A stretch of DNA of 64,000 bases, taken from Ascochyta rabiei. Lineage: Eukaryota > Ascomycota > Dothideomycetes > Pleosporales > Didymellaceae. This document shows, piece by piece, positions 22,059 through 35,300 of the stretch. A model generated the notes under the pieces. It had not been told where the DNA came from. It ran no database searches and was given only the letters and a program-made list of their open reading frames with translations. Each line of letters begins with the position of its first letter. Within the stretch, counting starts at the first letter, position 1. The position numbers were made by a program, and so were the translations under genes. Location of the stretch: contig NC_082425.1 in assembly GCF_004011695.2 (NCBI RefSeq), positions 1 through 64,000 of the forward strand. The letters are read 5' to 3'.

Positions 22059-23065
22059 CTTACGCTTCAGCTCGCCTAGGGCAAGAAGAAGGGTTCGAGC
22101 TCGTTCATCGTCTCGATTCTGTCGCTTTCCAGTTTCGCGTGCCTTCGGCTCCTCGTTGGGGCGTTATTTTTCGCGCAGTCCTTGGAACGTTCTCCTTAAA
22201 AAGAGCATCGCCAAACTCGTAGTCAGATCGAACAGGAACAAGGAGCTAGGGCGTTTGTTGAGCAAACAAGCAGGTGGACGCGTCAGACTTGATTGAGAAA
22301 AGTTAAGTGTAGCTTGATTGGAAGCTATAAGCGTCCGCGGTCAACCACATCAGCTCTCCCACTTTGGTAGCCTTGCGCGTGAGTGCTCTGTCGTTGTTAA
22401 GTATTTCTGTGCTCTGAATTCGCGAGGATTTAAGCCCGTGGTGCGAGATCTCGCTACGGGGTCCGTTTTTCAATAATCGTTTTTCTTGTATGAACCAAAG
22501 AATAGTGGTCCCGAATCTGGAGCTCAAGCAGGGCCATAGCTAAAATTGGCTTAGGTGCCGCCGTCCCCTCGAAATGCTATATTGCGTACGGTCTGCAACG
22601 TGGTGGCTTTTGCCTGAAAAAGTATTGATCAATGGCGCCGTATCGGGGAGTAGTGCCGCATTGGCTGCTCACCCGTACCTTCCAACGCCCTAAGACTACG
22701 ATATCTTAAATTGCCTCGAATGCGCAGTGTTACGCTGGCCGTGATGCAGCCTTGCCTGTGATATTGTCATCGCCGCGATGTAGCCGTGACTGAGATGAAG
22801 TCATGACTGAGACGTTGTATTCGCTGCGACCTGGTGACTTGTGTTTGGCTGCTACGGTATTGGTTTTAGCTGCGACTTGGTCTTGGCTGCGATATTGCCT
22901 CGACTGTTCTGACACCGAGTTTACACTGGTCTCCTCTGATACGAAGTAGACGGAGAACCAAGTGAAGGTCTGATCTTTGCTATCCGCTTCATATTTCAGC
23001 GGACCCAGTTAATGCACGTACATGCAATGCAGGGTACGCCCAGTATGATTGGAGCGTCTGACCCG
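22059..23065. other. Intergenic, no gene recognised
   Basis: Upstream region of the F-box gene. Short imperfect repeats of GCTGCGAC(T)TGG occur around 22760-22910. No convincing frame was found. Confidence 0.45.
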
Positions 23066-23824
23066 TCAGACCGATGCCCGGCCCGGCCAGGGTAAACCCC
23101 AACCAGGTGTCGATGTCTGGTAAGTAGCCGCCGAGGTTATTCGAACGTAATTCTTCTTCTCAACACGATGTTTCTTGCGTAAACCCTCGCTTGTTGCCTG
23201 CTCCATCCGCGTGACCTGCTGTTTGAGGGTGGCGAGCAGAACTCTCTCTGCCGCACAGTTGGCTGTGATCTGGACAAGCGACGTTTCGGCTTCCTGCTGC
23301 CCTAGCTCGGCGATCTCAGCAGCCTGCTCAGCCCTCGCAGCCCTCTGCGTAGCAGCGGCCAATTTCTCCTCGACATCGCTGAGGTCTCTCTGGACTTCTT
23401 GGAGGGCGATGGCGGCCTCGGCTTTGGCGGCGGCAAGGACGCGGTCCTGCTCGACCTCATTCCTGAATGGCTTGAGTAGGAGGTTGACAAGCACCACGCA
23501 CCTCAACAGAGCAGAAGACCAAGAGGGATAGGCCGAGCCGATCGATTCAACCCAGCGGGAAAAGACTTTCCAGCTGGCGGCAATCCGGCGAGCGCAGAGC
23601 GCGCACCAGCCAGTCAGAAGAAGTGCGGCCAGAAGGCCGGAAGGCAGAACGGGCGCAACATTGCTTGCGATTGTCTGCTGCACGTCACGCAGGTTGTCGA
23701 GGCGGTCAAGCAGGAGTTTGAAGCGGCTGACGGCGTCGTACCGACAATCATCTTCAGGGGCAACAACCCTAGCAGCAAAAGAAAAGAAGAGGAAGAGGAA
23801 AAGAAGCAGCATTGCTTTCGTCAT
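23066..23824 (-). CDS. Unknown membrane-anchored coiled-coil protein
   Basis: A single exon of 252 aa from ATG 23824. Residues 1-20 are strongly hydrophobic (signal peptide or anchor). A second hydrophobic stretch lies at ~60-80 (VLPSGLLAALLLTGW), and a third weaker one near 105-115. Residues ~120-215 are Ala/Glu/Gln/Arg-rich with heptad character, indicating a long coiled coil. The C-terminus is basic, then low in complexity. No family was recognised. The likely topology is a membrane protein with a cytosolic or lumenal coiled coil. Length, clean frame and codon use support a real gene. Confidence 0.6.
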   Translation of the reverse strand: MTKAMLLLFLFLFFSFAARVVAPEDDCRYDAVSRFKLLLDRLDNLRDVQQTIASNVAPVLPSGLLAALLLTGWCALCARRIAASWKVFSRWVESIGSAYPSWSSALLRCVVLVNLLLKPFRNEVEQDRVLAAAKAEAAIALQEVQRDLSDVEEKLAAATQRAARAEQAAEIAELGQQEAETSLVQITANCAAERVLLATLKQQVTRMEQATSEGLRKKHRVEKKNYVRITSAATYQTSTPGWGLPWPGRASV

Positions 23825-24975
23825 CGTTATCGTTGTTTTCTTCTTCGTTTTTAGTGGTTATGGCACAGTAAGCTCGCGCAAGCCCAAGGGCTTTGTTTAC
23901 TCAAACCTGCTCCGTTCCTGCCATATTTCTCTAGGGAAGGAGAACCAAGCTACTATCGAAGGCAAGAGGACTGTTACAACTGCTACACCTGGCGTAACCT
24001 CAAGTTAGACGGTAATGGCCATATTCAATATCTTTGCAGGCGTCGCTGCGACATTCACGTCCTAGCCATAGCACAACTATACCACAAGGGATGCTAACCA
24101 GGCAGTTTTAGCTTTTACAGCCTGACATGTTAACAGCTCTACGTCAGTACTAACGCTAGCTAAATTGCAACACCAGACATATTTTTTAAGAAGGGTGTTG
24201 AGTCTTTAGCTAGATGAGACTAACTTTGTAACATGCTAAATAATAGTCATTTTTGCTACATGATTCTCTTTCTTAGCGTCCTAAGCGTATCCTAACTCTT
24301 AAAGCGGAGGATATGGATGTACAGCCAGGAAATCTTTAGTCAGCATATGGAACATATTAAGGTTATATCCTATTATAAAGACTAGAACTAATCTAAACAC
24401 GAACACTAACTAAATAATAGACAGATATAGCAGCTTTAAGTATTTATGTATCATCAGTCTAGAAGGAGAAACGTTTTGCTATCTTTGTTAAATAACATCT
24501 AAGGGACAAGCTTACTTCTTTTAGTAAAGGTGCTGTTATATGTGCATAGAAACTTACAGACTCAGCGAGCAGCTTGACCAGCGGTTGCTACGCATGAAAG
24601 AGGGTGTGACGAGCGTTAAGGACCGTATAGCGACCGTTGAGGGCCGAACGACAAGGGGTGGGGGCCGAATGACGACCGCCGAGGAGCATACAGCAAATAC
24701 GCCAGAGCAGACAACACCCACTTAAGAGCGTGTAACACCCACCCAAGAGCATCAAGACCGTACGACGACCGGCCAGAGCCAGATGCGCGGACTCAAAGTA
24801 AAGGCCTCGACGCTAGTGTGAATTGCAGAGAGTACCAGCATCTCTCAGTCCCCTACCGCCCCCTCGTCTGCATCCCTGCGTCTCATACCCGGCGATACAT
24901 CCCCCTCAGCGCCGAATAGTACGTCTCCCCCTTACGTCTCCCTTCCCTCACATCTCACTAACGGTGGAAACAGCT
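23825..24975. other. Intergenic, partly AT-rich
   Basis: 24010-24540 is AT-rich and stop-dense, like lightly RIP-mutated DNA. 24540-24725 encodes a Thr/Arg/Gly-rich 61-aa frame of doubtful reality. Nothing else is seen. Confidence 0.45.
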
Positions 24976-25329
24976 ATGACAGGAATCCTCCTCGCCCGTG
25001 AACCAGAGGAAACCAGCAATGCCACCACCGAACGCCGGCGCGACGAGTACCTCGCCTTTCTCTCCACCCAGCCGCTGCCAGTCTTCGTTTCTGACGCGCC
25101 AAAGTTGCTGAGCCACACGGTCCCGCCACGCCACGACCTTCGATTCCCCACCGACGACTTCAAGCGGCGCAATGCGAAGAAGGGGGGCATAAGGGACTTA
25201 CTACCGCCAAAGATAAAGGTTGGCGCGTTCAAGCGCAGGTTCAGCGCTGAGAGGGCGGTGCGGCGTTATATCAAGATGGCAAAGCTTTGTTGTGATGATG
25301 ATGTCAGCAGCCAACCGGCAATAAGTTAA
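24976..25329 (+). CDS. Small basic hypothetical protein
   Basis: From ATG 24976 a frame of 117 aa runs to 25329 and stays open upstream to about 24823 without an ATG. It is rich in Arg and Lys in its C-terminal half (DDFKRRNAKKGGIRDLLPPKIK) and has no hydrophobic segment. It could be nuclear or ribosome-associated, but no family was recognised. It may be an exon of a longer gene. Confidence 0.4.
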   Translation: MTGILLAREPEETSNATTERRRDEYLAFLSTQPLPVFVSDAPKLLSHTVPPRHDLRFPTDDFKRRNAKKGGIRDLLPPKIKVGAFKRRFSAERAVRRYIKMAKLCCDDDVSSQPAIS

Positions 25330-25882
25330 GCAATCCGCAGTCCGCAATTGGCCAGCGCACGGACTAGTGCCAGGTCCATGTGACTTCGCGCAATCGTGTA
25401 TGCCCAGCCCCTTCTCCGTCCCGCCATCAATACATATTCACCCTAAGCTCCGCGACGACCACATGGCTCTCACCACAACCACACGCCGGCTCATGCCTAG
25501 CCGATCACGACATCTCTATCATCTGCCGAAACCGCCGCACTCGACGTCTCCGCGCACTCCCTGTCTGCTTTTGTCCATCATCCTTGCGAAGTGCACAAGG
25601 CCTCCAACACGTCGCCTGCTCGCCGCTTCAGCCTGCTCACTTGCTACGTTTTGGCGGCGGTCTGCTGCTGTTGGAGGGGTGGTTCACTGGCTTTCGGCAG
25701 TCGCGCGGATTCGAACGGGCGACGTTGCACGTGGGCGAACGCTGCCGAGTCAAGGCTGCTCGCACCGACATCAAAGCCTGGGTGGGCGGGTTCCCTTGTG
25801 GTCTCTTGTGGTGAAGACTCGCCGCAGGGGGGTTTTTGTTGCGTAAGTATCTGGTCCACGTGATCGCACGCTAATCACAGCA
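25330..25882. other. Intergenic
   Basis: Overlapping frames in three phases are all of low quality. A tRNA T-loop-like GTTCGAATCC on the minus strand near 25715 was examined and rejected as a tRNA. A CACGTG lies just upstream of the next gene. Confidence 0.4.
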
Positions 25883-27600
25883 ATGAGCAAGTCGAACAAC
25901 AACCAGCCTAAGCTCGGCTTCCCTGTCTTGATCTACCTGGCCCCATCTGCTCCGCTGTCGCTGTCATTTCAGCTGCGCATCCAGTACAATACGGAGCTAA
26001 AGCAGGCCTCGTTTATGCTTGGCACAGTGGCCTCGGCGTTCCTTGAAGGCGCCAGCGACGAGCATTCGTTTGTTGCGCAATACGATGCAGATGATCTCGA
26101 CTCCAACACGCTCAACAACAACAACAAAGTGCAGTTGCAAGTTCCACCCACGCGCCTGGACGAAATCAAGCGCGACACTGGCACACCGCACGTCATTTCT
26201 TTCACCTTGCGCCTTAAACGCCCATGTCCGCTCTGGTGTCCGCGCCTTGACGCCCTTGTGCCCGCAGCTGGGCTCAGCGCCGAAGCATCCTTCAAGGAGC
26301 TGGTGCAACTCTCCAAGGCGACAACAGTCCATATCGCACTCAACCGCAAATGGCTGACCGATGAGCACAAGCATCTTCTTCAGATCATCAACAGCGGCAG
26401 CGAGGCTCTTAGCGGCTATCCCGTTGCCAGATACTACTCCAAGTTCTTCAATCAGGCCGACTGGACAGTCTTCAGACCCGAGTCCCCAAGTAAGCGTCCA
26501 AGGGAAGGCAAGTTTGCAAATACCCACAACACTTGTTTCTCATTGCTTACCTACGCTCAGTCTCGCCTCCCTCAACGCCACCAGATTACAAACGCGCCAA
26601 TCTGAACAAGTCGCCATCTTCCATACCGATCTCTTCGCCAACTGATGTCGCCACGTCACCTTCACATTCACAAATCGCAGGTTTTCTTGGCCTCCATCCC
26701 CAGGGAATTCAGAATGAGAATGGCCCCCAGATCCAGGCCATTACAAGTGTAGTTGAGCGCCACCTGCCTGGTCTTGTCCAGCAGTTCCTCCCCTATGTCA
26801 TTGAGCAGACCCTGCCCAGCCTTTTCGCTCTTCCAAACAACTTCCCGTCCTACACTTCCAACTTAGACACACCTTCGCCCCCCAACCAAAATCAAATGCC
26901 ACATCCTCTCAATCTTACACCCCTCGGCGCAACTCTCATGCCCTTCATCTTTGATCACTTACGCCCCCAGGTGCAGCAGATGATATCGTCATCACTGAAT
27001 CGTGGCGTGAATAGCAGGCTGGAGCAGGCATTGTTCCACATTGGCGATAGGGCAGATGAGAACATAACAGATCTGCATCAGGCGATAGAAAGCGGCATAG
27101 ATGATGTGCTGAGAGAGCGAGATGGATTAATGCATAAGCTACGACAAGAGAAGGAAGAAGCGATCAAGGAAATGCAGCTGGAAAGAGACAACGGCATGTA
27201 CGAGGTGGAGACAAAGCGAGATGATGGCATGATGGACTTGAGTCAGGAAAGGAATAAAGGAATCGACGCATTGCAGTGGGAGAAGGAGGGAGTCGAGGAT
27301 GAGCTGCATCGCGTCGTGTCAGATGCTCTTGTTGAACTGCGGGGGGACGCAGATAATACGTGCGAGTCTGCGCTTAGCGAAGCCGACTCGCGCATTTGGG
27401 ACCGAGCGAATGAGATTGTCGCCGGGGCTCACAAAGATCTCGAAGAGATACAAAAGACGACGATGAGAGTGATGAAGGGCGAGACAATTCTTCTGCGTGG
27501 CCAACGTCCTGGGCGACGTGCCGGCAAAGGTGGGTACTGGGGCCTTGGGCATAGACAAGTCTCTCAGAGTCACCTCTCACTACTTAAGACGTGGCTGTAG
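25883..27600 (+). CDS. Unknown two-exon protein with charged C-terminal coiled coil
   Basis: ATG 25883; exons 25883-26489 and 26561-27600. The 71-nt intron starts GTAAGC and ends CTCAG, and joining keeps frame, giving 548 aa. The N-terminal ~200 residues look globular (beta-rich, ending YYSKFFNQADWTVFRPES). A Pro/Ser/Asn-rich linker follows, then a possible helical region (~270-380). Residues ~390-500 are rich in Glu, Lys, Arg and Asp with repeated RDxGM or ERDxG blocks, suggesting a long coiled coil. No catalytic motif or family was recognised. The final 30 residues are Gly/Arg-rich and could include an unspliced 3' intron. Confidence 0.65.
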
Positions 27601-28518
27601 GTTTTCTCACAAATGGCAAGCACAGCTATTTGTTATGCCTAATGTTTGCGCATCGAAGACCGCTCATTAGCAGCGCCGCGATGCTTGCAATCTCTTGAGT
27701 CCAGCAGACTCAACTGGCGTCGATCATCAACACCAAGCCGGACCAGGAGCTGAGTGCTGCTGCCAAGTAGCGCCTTATTCTCAGCACTTGCAACAAGCTG
27801 CCTCGCCCCCAGTTACAAAGTCTGAGCAGAAGTTCTAGATGGAAGCGAGAATGGAGATTTGCTGACTTACTGATGGTTCGGTTCGAAAGTGTACATTCCC
27901 AACACTGCCATTAAGCACTGCAGCGAACTGTAGCCGGTACTCGACGGTCTGTTGGGGCGTTGAGCACCTGCAGAGAAGTGGTTTGATAGTGTTTGGCCTC
28001 AGAAAAGGCTCTCTGCAGAGAGATACTGTCAGCTCATGACCGGGTAGCAATTTCGGGAAGAGCTTATTGAAGTCGAAGAGATTACTGGTAGATGAGAGAG
28101 GGCAGTGTTTGTGCTAGAAATCGCACACGCAACTTTTCTTGTTGAGACTCTGACTGAGCTACATGACTCTGAAGTCGTACTACATAAGGTATCAAGTTGA
28201 TCAACTAGAGTAGACGCCGTGGATGGAGTCGTAGCACCTGTAGACGAAAACAGATATAGCAGCGTGAACTGTAAAGAAAGCAAGGACCTCTGAATCGTGG
28301 ATGCCTATCGTGAGTTACCTCTCGGTCAGTAACATCCAAAGTTACTAACATTGGGCGCTTCTGAAGCTGTCAAGGTCGCGTGCATGCTGGTCACTTCAAT
28401 CTTACGTGCTGCGTTGTGGCTGCTCATAACATCTTCACCGATGCAGTACCCAGCCTCCACCTTCCTCGTGATAGCTTTCATTCATATTCGCCGTGTGCCA
28501 GTCACTTGAATCTGTAAT
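27601..28518. other. Intergenic, no gene recognised
   Basis: No long frame, repeat or RNA signal was identified on either strand. Confidence 0.4.
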
Positions 28519-28980
28519 ATGAGGCTTTTTGTTCGCGGCAAAAATACCGTAATCAGCACCAATGATGGCTGCACCTCCGGACATGACCGTCTGCCCAGAT
28601 CACGAAGACATCTCATCTCATCTCTTATTGGCCTCTTTCCGTCAGTTCCAAATGACTATGTATCAAAATGTATAAGAGCACAAGAGGAGCATTCGTCTGT
28701 AGCTCCCGGATTGGACAAGGCCAAATGGCGAGAGTTGTGCACCAGCCACAGCCAGTCCTGCAAAGGTTCCGTATCGAAGCCTTCCAGTGCTGAGCCCGGC
28801 AATCAATTGGCATCCTTCTTATCGCACCGTACAAAGGACGATTCGACAATCAAGACGAAAGATCAGAGTTACACATCGAACCTAGCGAGCTACCAGTCGA
28901 CGTCTTCAGTGTATGCAGTAGCATCAGTGGACTATCCTCGAAGATTTGTCCTTGACATAAACCAGAACGCTGTAAACTAA
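28519..28980 (+). CDS. Doubtful hypothetical ORF
   Basis: A 153-aa frame from ATG 28519, Ser-rich and of mixed charge, with one local WRELCTSHSQSC pattern. It has no hydrophobic segment and no recognised family. It may be a relic, since the flanks are gene-poor and moderately AT-rich. Confidence 0.25.
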   Translation: MRLFVRGKNTVISTNDGCTSGHDRLPRSRRHLISSLIGLFPSVPNDYVSKCIRAQEEHSSVAPGLDKAKWRELCTSHSQSCKGSVSKPSSAEPGNQLASFLSHRTKDDSTIKTKDQSYTSNLASYQSTSSVYAVASVDYPRRFVLDINQNAVN

Positions 28981-29364
28981 CTCGAGATTATGTATTACAT
29001 TCTTAAAGAATAAGATCTATTTAGACTATAAATCAGTAGGGTAAACAAGCTCTTCTACAACTTAATTCTACGTCGGGTAAATAGAGTAGGTCTAAGCAAA
29101 CCAAACAAGTAGAAAGCTCAACTACAGCAACTAGCGGCCAAATTCCAGCCTTTAGAAGCGGGTTTAAACCAGCGTAGGACTCCGCACAGGTTAGCTTTTT
29201 GCAATAGTAAGGACAGCAGCGTTGAGCAGAACGAAATCAATTTTTGAGGATTGGATCAATTGCAGGCGCCGAGACCACTGCGTAGAGACGACAGCGGCCG
29301 GGAGCAGCAAAAGAGCAGAGTGCGTTTTTTTGAGAATGAGATGTCCTTCTATATCTGCTAAGAT

Positions 29365-32300
29365 CTAACCTGGACCAGCTGTGATCGTTGCCTTGTCTAG
29401 CGCGGTATCGACGATCTTCGCCGCTAGAGTACTAATGCTCACACTCTGATCCAACAGCTTCAGCATACTGATATCAGTTCTAAGCGCTTCAATGAACCAG
29501 TTGCGTAGCTCTGCTGCAATCTACAGAGTGCGTCAGTCTTAGCTTTACAAGGAGAAGAGGTTGTCCGTGTAAGTAGGAGAAAAGCGTACGTACCAGACTG
29601 TCGACGCCGTAGTCAGCAACTGATTTGGCTGGGTCTACATCTTCAAGATCGATAAACAGCATATCTGCCACCGTCGTAGCGATAGCCTTTTCAACAAGCA
29701 ACACGGTAGCGGTTCGCTCAGCAGTGCCTGCCAAGATGCCCGCCTCAAGGTCTTGTTGCAAGCGAACTGTGGCCGATCTACCGCCACTTGCTGCCTCCGG
29801 AGCGCTTTGGTCTGAAGCGTGCTGCTGTGCATCTGCAAAGGCGCGCATGATGATCGCCACCCGACCATCATCGTACCATCGCGGTGTTGGTCCGGTGTTG
29901 CCTGCGTCGCGTAACCTAGCCAGCATGCCCGCAGGGTCAAGACAAGTAGTCAGATTGGCAGTCGAGAGAGGATCGACACCTTCGTCGTTTGCCGGTGAAT
30001 GGGGCAAGAAAGCTGATTCGAATAGTGCAAGAAACTGTTTTTCGCTGAGGGTCAGTGTCCTGTTGCGTTGGAATGTATCGAGCGTTCCAGAGTCTGATCC
30101 CGTATCTCCAACACCGCGAATCAGGCTGAACGAGATGGATGTTGCTGGTAAGCCAAGGGCATGGCGGTGGCGTGCAAACGCATCCTGGAAGTTGTTTGCG
30201 GCTGTGTATGCAGCCTGCGTGGCTAGTGCGTACACAGAAAGTAGTGAAGTAGTCATGACGAAGAAGTCTAGCGCTATGGACCGTGTCGCCTCATGAAGAT
30301 TCTTGGTTCCTTTCACCTTGGCTGCTAGACTCTCGCGCCATCGGCTGACTGAGAGCTTGTCGAATGAAAGGTCGTGCCACGAAACAGCCGCGTGTATGAT
30401 GCCCTTGATTGGCCGGGTTACTAAAGCCTGATCAATAGCGCTCTTTAGCTGGGCCAGTTTAGTGATATCACAAGCAATCGGTCTTACGTCGACGCCGCGG
30501 AGGGCCAAGCTCTGGACAAGAAGCTTCGCATCAGGAACATCGTCGATAGACCGTCTGGAAAAAAGAACCAGGTGCCTTGCGCCACGGTCGACCATCCACT
30601 TTATAATGGACTGTCCCAAGCCGCCCAGCGCACCCGTTACCACGTAGCAAGCATCAGACTCGAAGTGAGCTCTTGGGGTTGGTGGTGTCATTCTGACTTC
30701 CGACTTTGGGCTCGCAAAGGTAATGACGAGCTTACCGCTTTCTCCATTTGATTTGGAAAAGTCTGCCAGCGCTTGCGGCAGGTCAGCAACGTCTGTGACT
30801 GTGCCATTGAATGGTTTCAAGGGCTCAAGCAGACCCTGACGGAAATATCTTTCGACGGTCTGCACGAGTTGTTGTCCAAGAGCTGGCACGGAGTCGACTA
30901 GGATGGCAAGGTCGACGCTGGAAAAGGTGGCATTCTTCTTGGACAGCAAGACCATGTCAAGGTCCCCAACGGCTCGGTTTCCTTGACCCTCGATCTTGCA
31001 CAGATGGATTAGATGGCCCATTTGCCGTAAATATCGCGTCGTAATATACAACAGGTCGAGGTCTTTTTGGGTGGTGCTCAAAACCACATCAAACCCACCA
31101 TTGCTGACTGCGTTCGCGGCACCCAGTAGATCGGATATGAAAACACGCGACGGCATTATGCTGGTCTCGGTGGCGAGAATTGCTGCTTGATCGACAGTAT
31201 CCACCAAAGCAAATACATCGGCGCCTTTGGCTTTTGCGAGCATAATGGCCGCCATGCCAGTGTGAGTAATGGCTGATTGGATCAGCAAGGTTTTACCCGC
31301 CCACGCCCCAGGAGATAGATGGGCGACATGCTCTAAAGCATAGATGACGGTAGCGTACGATCGGGGCAAAGTTGCCATATTCACAGTGTTATCGCCGTTC
31401 CGTAGTTTAAGCACCAGTGCGCTAGAGATGCGTGCGAAGTTGCCGATTTGGAATTCCCCGCCAGCCAGCGCACATACACGGTCACCGATGCTCAGACCAG
31501 TGACTGCAGCGCCAGTTGCGGTCACAGTACCTGAGAACTCGGAAATAGAGTGTGTAGTATCGGCTCGGCCGGACCAGACGTCCAGGTCATCGTAGGATAG
31601 GCAGACAGCGGTAACCATTATGTCGACAGAGTCTTGAGGTAATGGCATCCAAGATGTCTGGTCCGGTGCAAAGAGCAGCGAGCCAAGTACACCTGGCATC
31701 TCGAAAACTGCACGTACAGAAGAATGGCTATCGAGTGGCAGCAGTTCTGTCTCGATCCCTCTACCTTCTTTACTAGAGCGATGGTACTCGCTCGGGTGAG
31801 GTATTTCCGCCTGAGAGACGGCCACGTATCGACTCACCCAAAGAGCGCCATGCTGCCACACGAACTCGCGGTCAATGGGTTTCCCATCCTCTACCTCGTT
31901 CGAAGCTGCATGAAGCTTCAGCACCTCGTCAACGATACATCGCACGAGATCATTTGTCTCTGTGTCGCCACCTCTGATGTCGAAATCCACGCTGTCGATG
32001 TCGATGGAGAGAAATTGACACGTGGGATTTTCAGTCCTGAGAACTCGTAGTAACCCAGCGACTAATGCACCGTCAGGATTGCTGCCCTTGGCGACACCAC
32101 AGCTTGTCAGAACCGTCATACTCGCCGCGCTACGTGCCAAGCACTGGAAAGCGGCTAGTTCCCCGTCATCGCTGTCGAGCTGGAGATGTTTCTCGTCGAG
32201 AAAGATGAGGACATCAGAGCTTGCATGTAAGTCGCTTGATGCAGCTTGGAGCCTCATCGACTTCGCCACGAACCCACGCCGTTCAGCCTCATGGGATAGG

Positions 32301-35300
32301 TGGGGCAGAAGAGGTGGGGCAGCTTTGCTGGTGTGAAAGAGCTGCAAATCTTTCCCAACCATCTCCTCAATTTCGGGAACGAGTGTGCTGATGAATGTAG
32401 AGACAATGACGGAGGTGGTGTTGTGTGGAGAAGGAAAGTCATCAAGCACTAGCTCAGTGCCCGAGAAGCCTGCTGCCTTCAAATTCGCGTCCCACAATTC
32501 CGCACTCATGAACGGGGCGTCGATACGACCGTCGGGGATACCAGCCCAGTATCCTGTAAATGTTCCCACCACAACTCCCGGAACGATAAAATTCTGTGTA
32601 GTCTCCACCAATATAAGCTTTCCTCCTGGTTTGAGAAGTTTGCCCACGTGAGTCAAAGTTCTCTTCATATCGGAAGTTGCGTGGAGGACCTGGCAGGCCA
32701 GAACGACATCGTATGCAGGCTCATAGCCGTTCGCTTCAGGGTCTTGCTCGACATCCAACACATTGTAGATCATGTCATTGAAGCCAACTCCCGACAAGGT
32801 TTCACGTGCGGTCGATAGAAACCCGGGTGAGATATCCGTGAAAGTATAGTCGCTGTAGCGTTTCATGCCATTATGGCTGCGGAGAGCCTGCATCGCGATG
32901 CGTGTAGCTCCACCTGTGCCACCGCCGATTTCAATGTAGCGCATATTTGGATTTGCGTGGCCCAGGCCGTCCAGCACGTTGAAGAGTTGTGGATACACGC
33001 CTGTCATTAGCAACCCCTCCTGGTACAACGGTGTGAGAAGGCCTTTAGAGATGATGACATCAATTCCGGTACGTTGCTCTGTGAGAATGACCTCTATGTT
33101 GTCATGCAATAGCTTAGACGTTTGCACTTCGATGATATGTGGCGCTTGAGATACCAGTTCATCGATTTTGGCCAACCGGTCCTTGCTGGGTAACCCTTTG
33201 AATTTGCGCCGAAGGTCATTATCGTCCAGGGTGCCCCGCCTCTTGATCCATTCGAAGAAATGGCTTACATCTCCTGAGGGCTTCGGCTCGGGGCGGGTCC
33301 TACTTTCACCAGCGAACGTTTCGTAAATATCGTACACTATAGCGTACGCAAGTTGGTTCACAACGCCCCAGAGCGGGGCTTTGCCCACGTTGTCCACAGG
33401 AGGAGGGTAAAGCTCACGGCATTGACCATTGTTGAGAGAGCGGAAGTCTGGCTTCCAGAGTAGGCGCGTAAACGGGCTACTGTAGGCGTCCGTCTTAGAT
33501 AGAGACATGCGGTTGTAGCTTGTACAGCGAAGGCCTTCAACCAGTAACAGCTCGTGTCCATCAGGCGCCCGCATGATGAAGTCGAGATTGACACCGCGAA
33601 GGCCAGACCGCTCGCCACGCGCAACGACACTAGCATGTTCTAGATCTTGGGACGATCGATTACTGAGATACAGCTGAGAGAAATGTGTGGGTACAAAAGC
33701 CGAAGTGGCTTCGTCTGTCCGGCTGCCATGGTAAGCAATGAGCCCCAGCTGGATGGCACCATCTAGAGAAGCCGGATGCAGCACGTAGGGTGATTCATCT
33801 ACCATCGTGCCGGATGTCGTTTTCAGCGCTACCCTGGCTGAAGCCTGGTTCCCGATTCGCGTATCAGCACCTATCTCTGACAGAGGGCGGAACGTGGGTC
33901 CATAACCCAGTCCCAGTTCTGCGAACTTCTTGTACCAGGAAGTTGATTCTGTGGTTCGAGCCTCGCGATCCGGAGTCAAGCTTAAATTCACAGTCGACTT
34001 CTCTTCAGCTATCTCCACTCTGATACGTCCAGTGCAGTGCTCTGTCCATTGGTCGGAATCTCGAGTCACGGTGCTTATGGAAAAGGTGATCCATGTAGGC
34101 TTCTGTGCTGAAGCGGCATCCAAGAGCTCCATACTTGTCATCAACTCAATACCGAAGTCGTCTTCAGGTACCTGAAGACTAGACTTGATGGAAACGTCTC
34201 GCAAGGAGTATCCAGTGATCAACGGTGATGTCGGGTCTTCGTAGTGAACACGCGTGGCTGCCTCGACCACAATTGCGATATAACCAGCAGCCGGAAAGAC
34301 AGCATCTGGAAGCAGGCGGTGGTCACCTAGCCAGGGTACATCTCTGACGCGCAAGATGTTGCGCCACTGAGGTCGTAATTTGGCATTACCGACGACCTTG
34401 GAACCCAGGAGATCATGTCGTATTACTTCACGGTGACGATATTCTTTGCTCTGGCGGCTTTCATGGTACGCTACTGGACCATACGCGTATTGATACGGAG
34501 GAAGGTCAACGGCAATACTGCCGTGTGCTAGCCCGAGGACACCATCAAGAGCATTGACTGCAGCTATATTTACGTCCGTGTTCAGACAGAACAGAGTACC
34601 GGCAAGCTGCAGCATACTCTCACGACTGTCTTGCTGCCGTTTCATGGTGGAAGCGTAGCCGACGGATGATTTTCCTGAGTTCTTCAAGATCTGGTCAATC
34701 GGTGATTTAAGGGCAGGATGAGGTCCAATCTCAATCAACGCTTGTACTTCAGTTGAGATAACAAGTTCTGTGACGGCGTCAGAGAAGCGCACAGGAGATT
34801 CAAGGTTGTTCCTCCAGTATGCTGGTCTGGCGATGTCTTCCTCTGCGAAGTCTTCGAAGGGCGTGACGGATGATTTCCAGGGTATCTGCGAATAGCGCTG
34901 AGAGACGGCAGCTAACCCCTGCTCACGCACATGTTCAAGGCCGGCTGAGAGCAAAGCTTCATACTCAATACCAAGAGGTAGCATATGATGGGAGTGATAT
35001 GCATTGCCTCCAGTTTTAAGTACGCGGTTGAAGACGCCGTCATGATCCAGAGCCTTGGACACTTCTCTGATCGTCTCTTGGTCGCCCGATAGCGTGACAC
35101 TTCCGGGAGAATTAAATGCCGCGATAGTCACTTCGCTTTCCCGCCCAGCGATATAAGGGAGTGTCTGTTCAGAACTCAGTCCAATAGCCAGCATGAGACC
35201 TGTCCGTTGATTCCTCGAAACAGCTTGGCCGCGAAAGTAAGCTGTGACGATGGCTTCGGCAGCGGTCATACGGCCCGATGCATAAGCTGCTGCAATCTCT

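Noticed and set aside
24540..24725. Thr/Arg/Gly-rich 61-codon frame
   Set aside because: Low-complexity, no homologous features, in an AT-rich decayed stretch.
25690..25770. Possible tRNA on the minus strand (GTTCGAATCC)
   Set aside because: No cloverleaf: T-stem, D-arm and acceptor stem do not pair in tRNA geometry.
29625..30296. 223-codon Ser/Ala-rich frame on the + strand
   Set aside because: Antisense of the PKS KR and ACP region.
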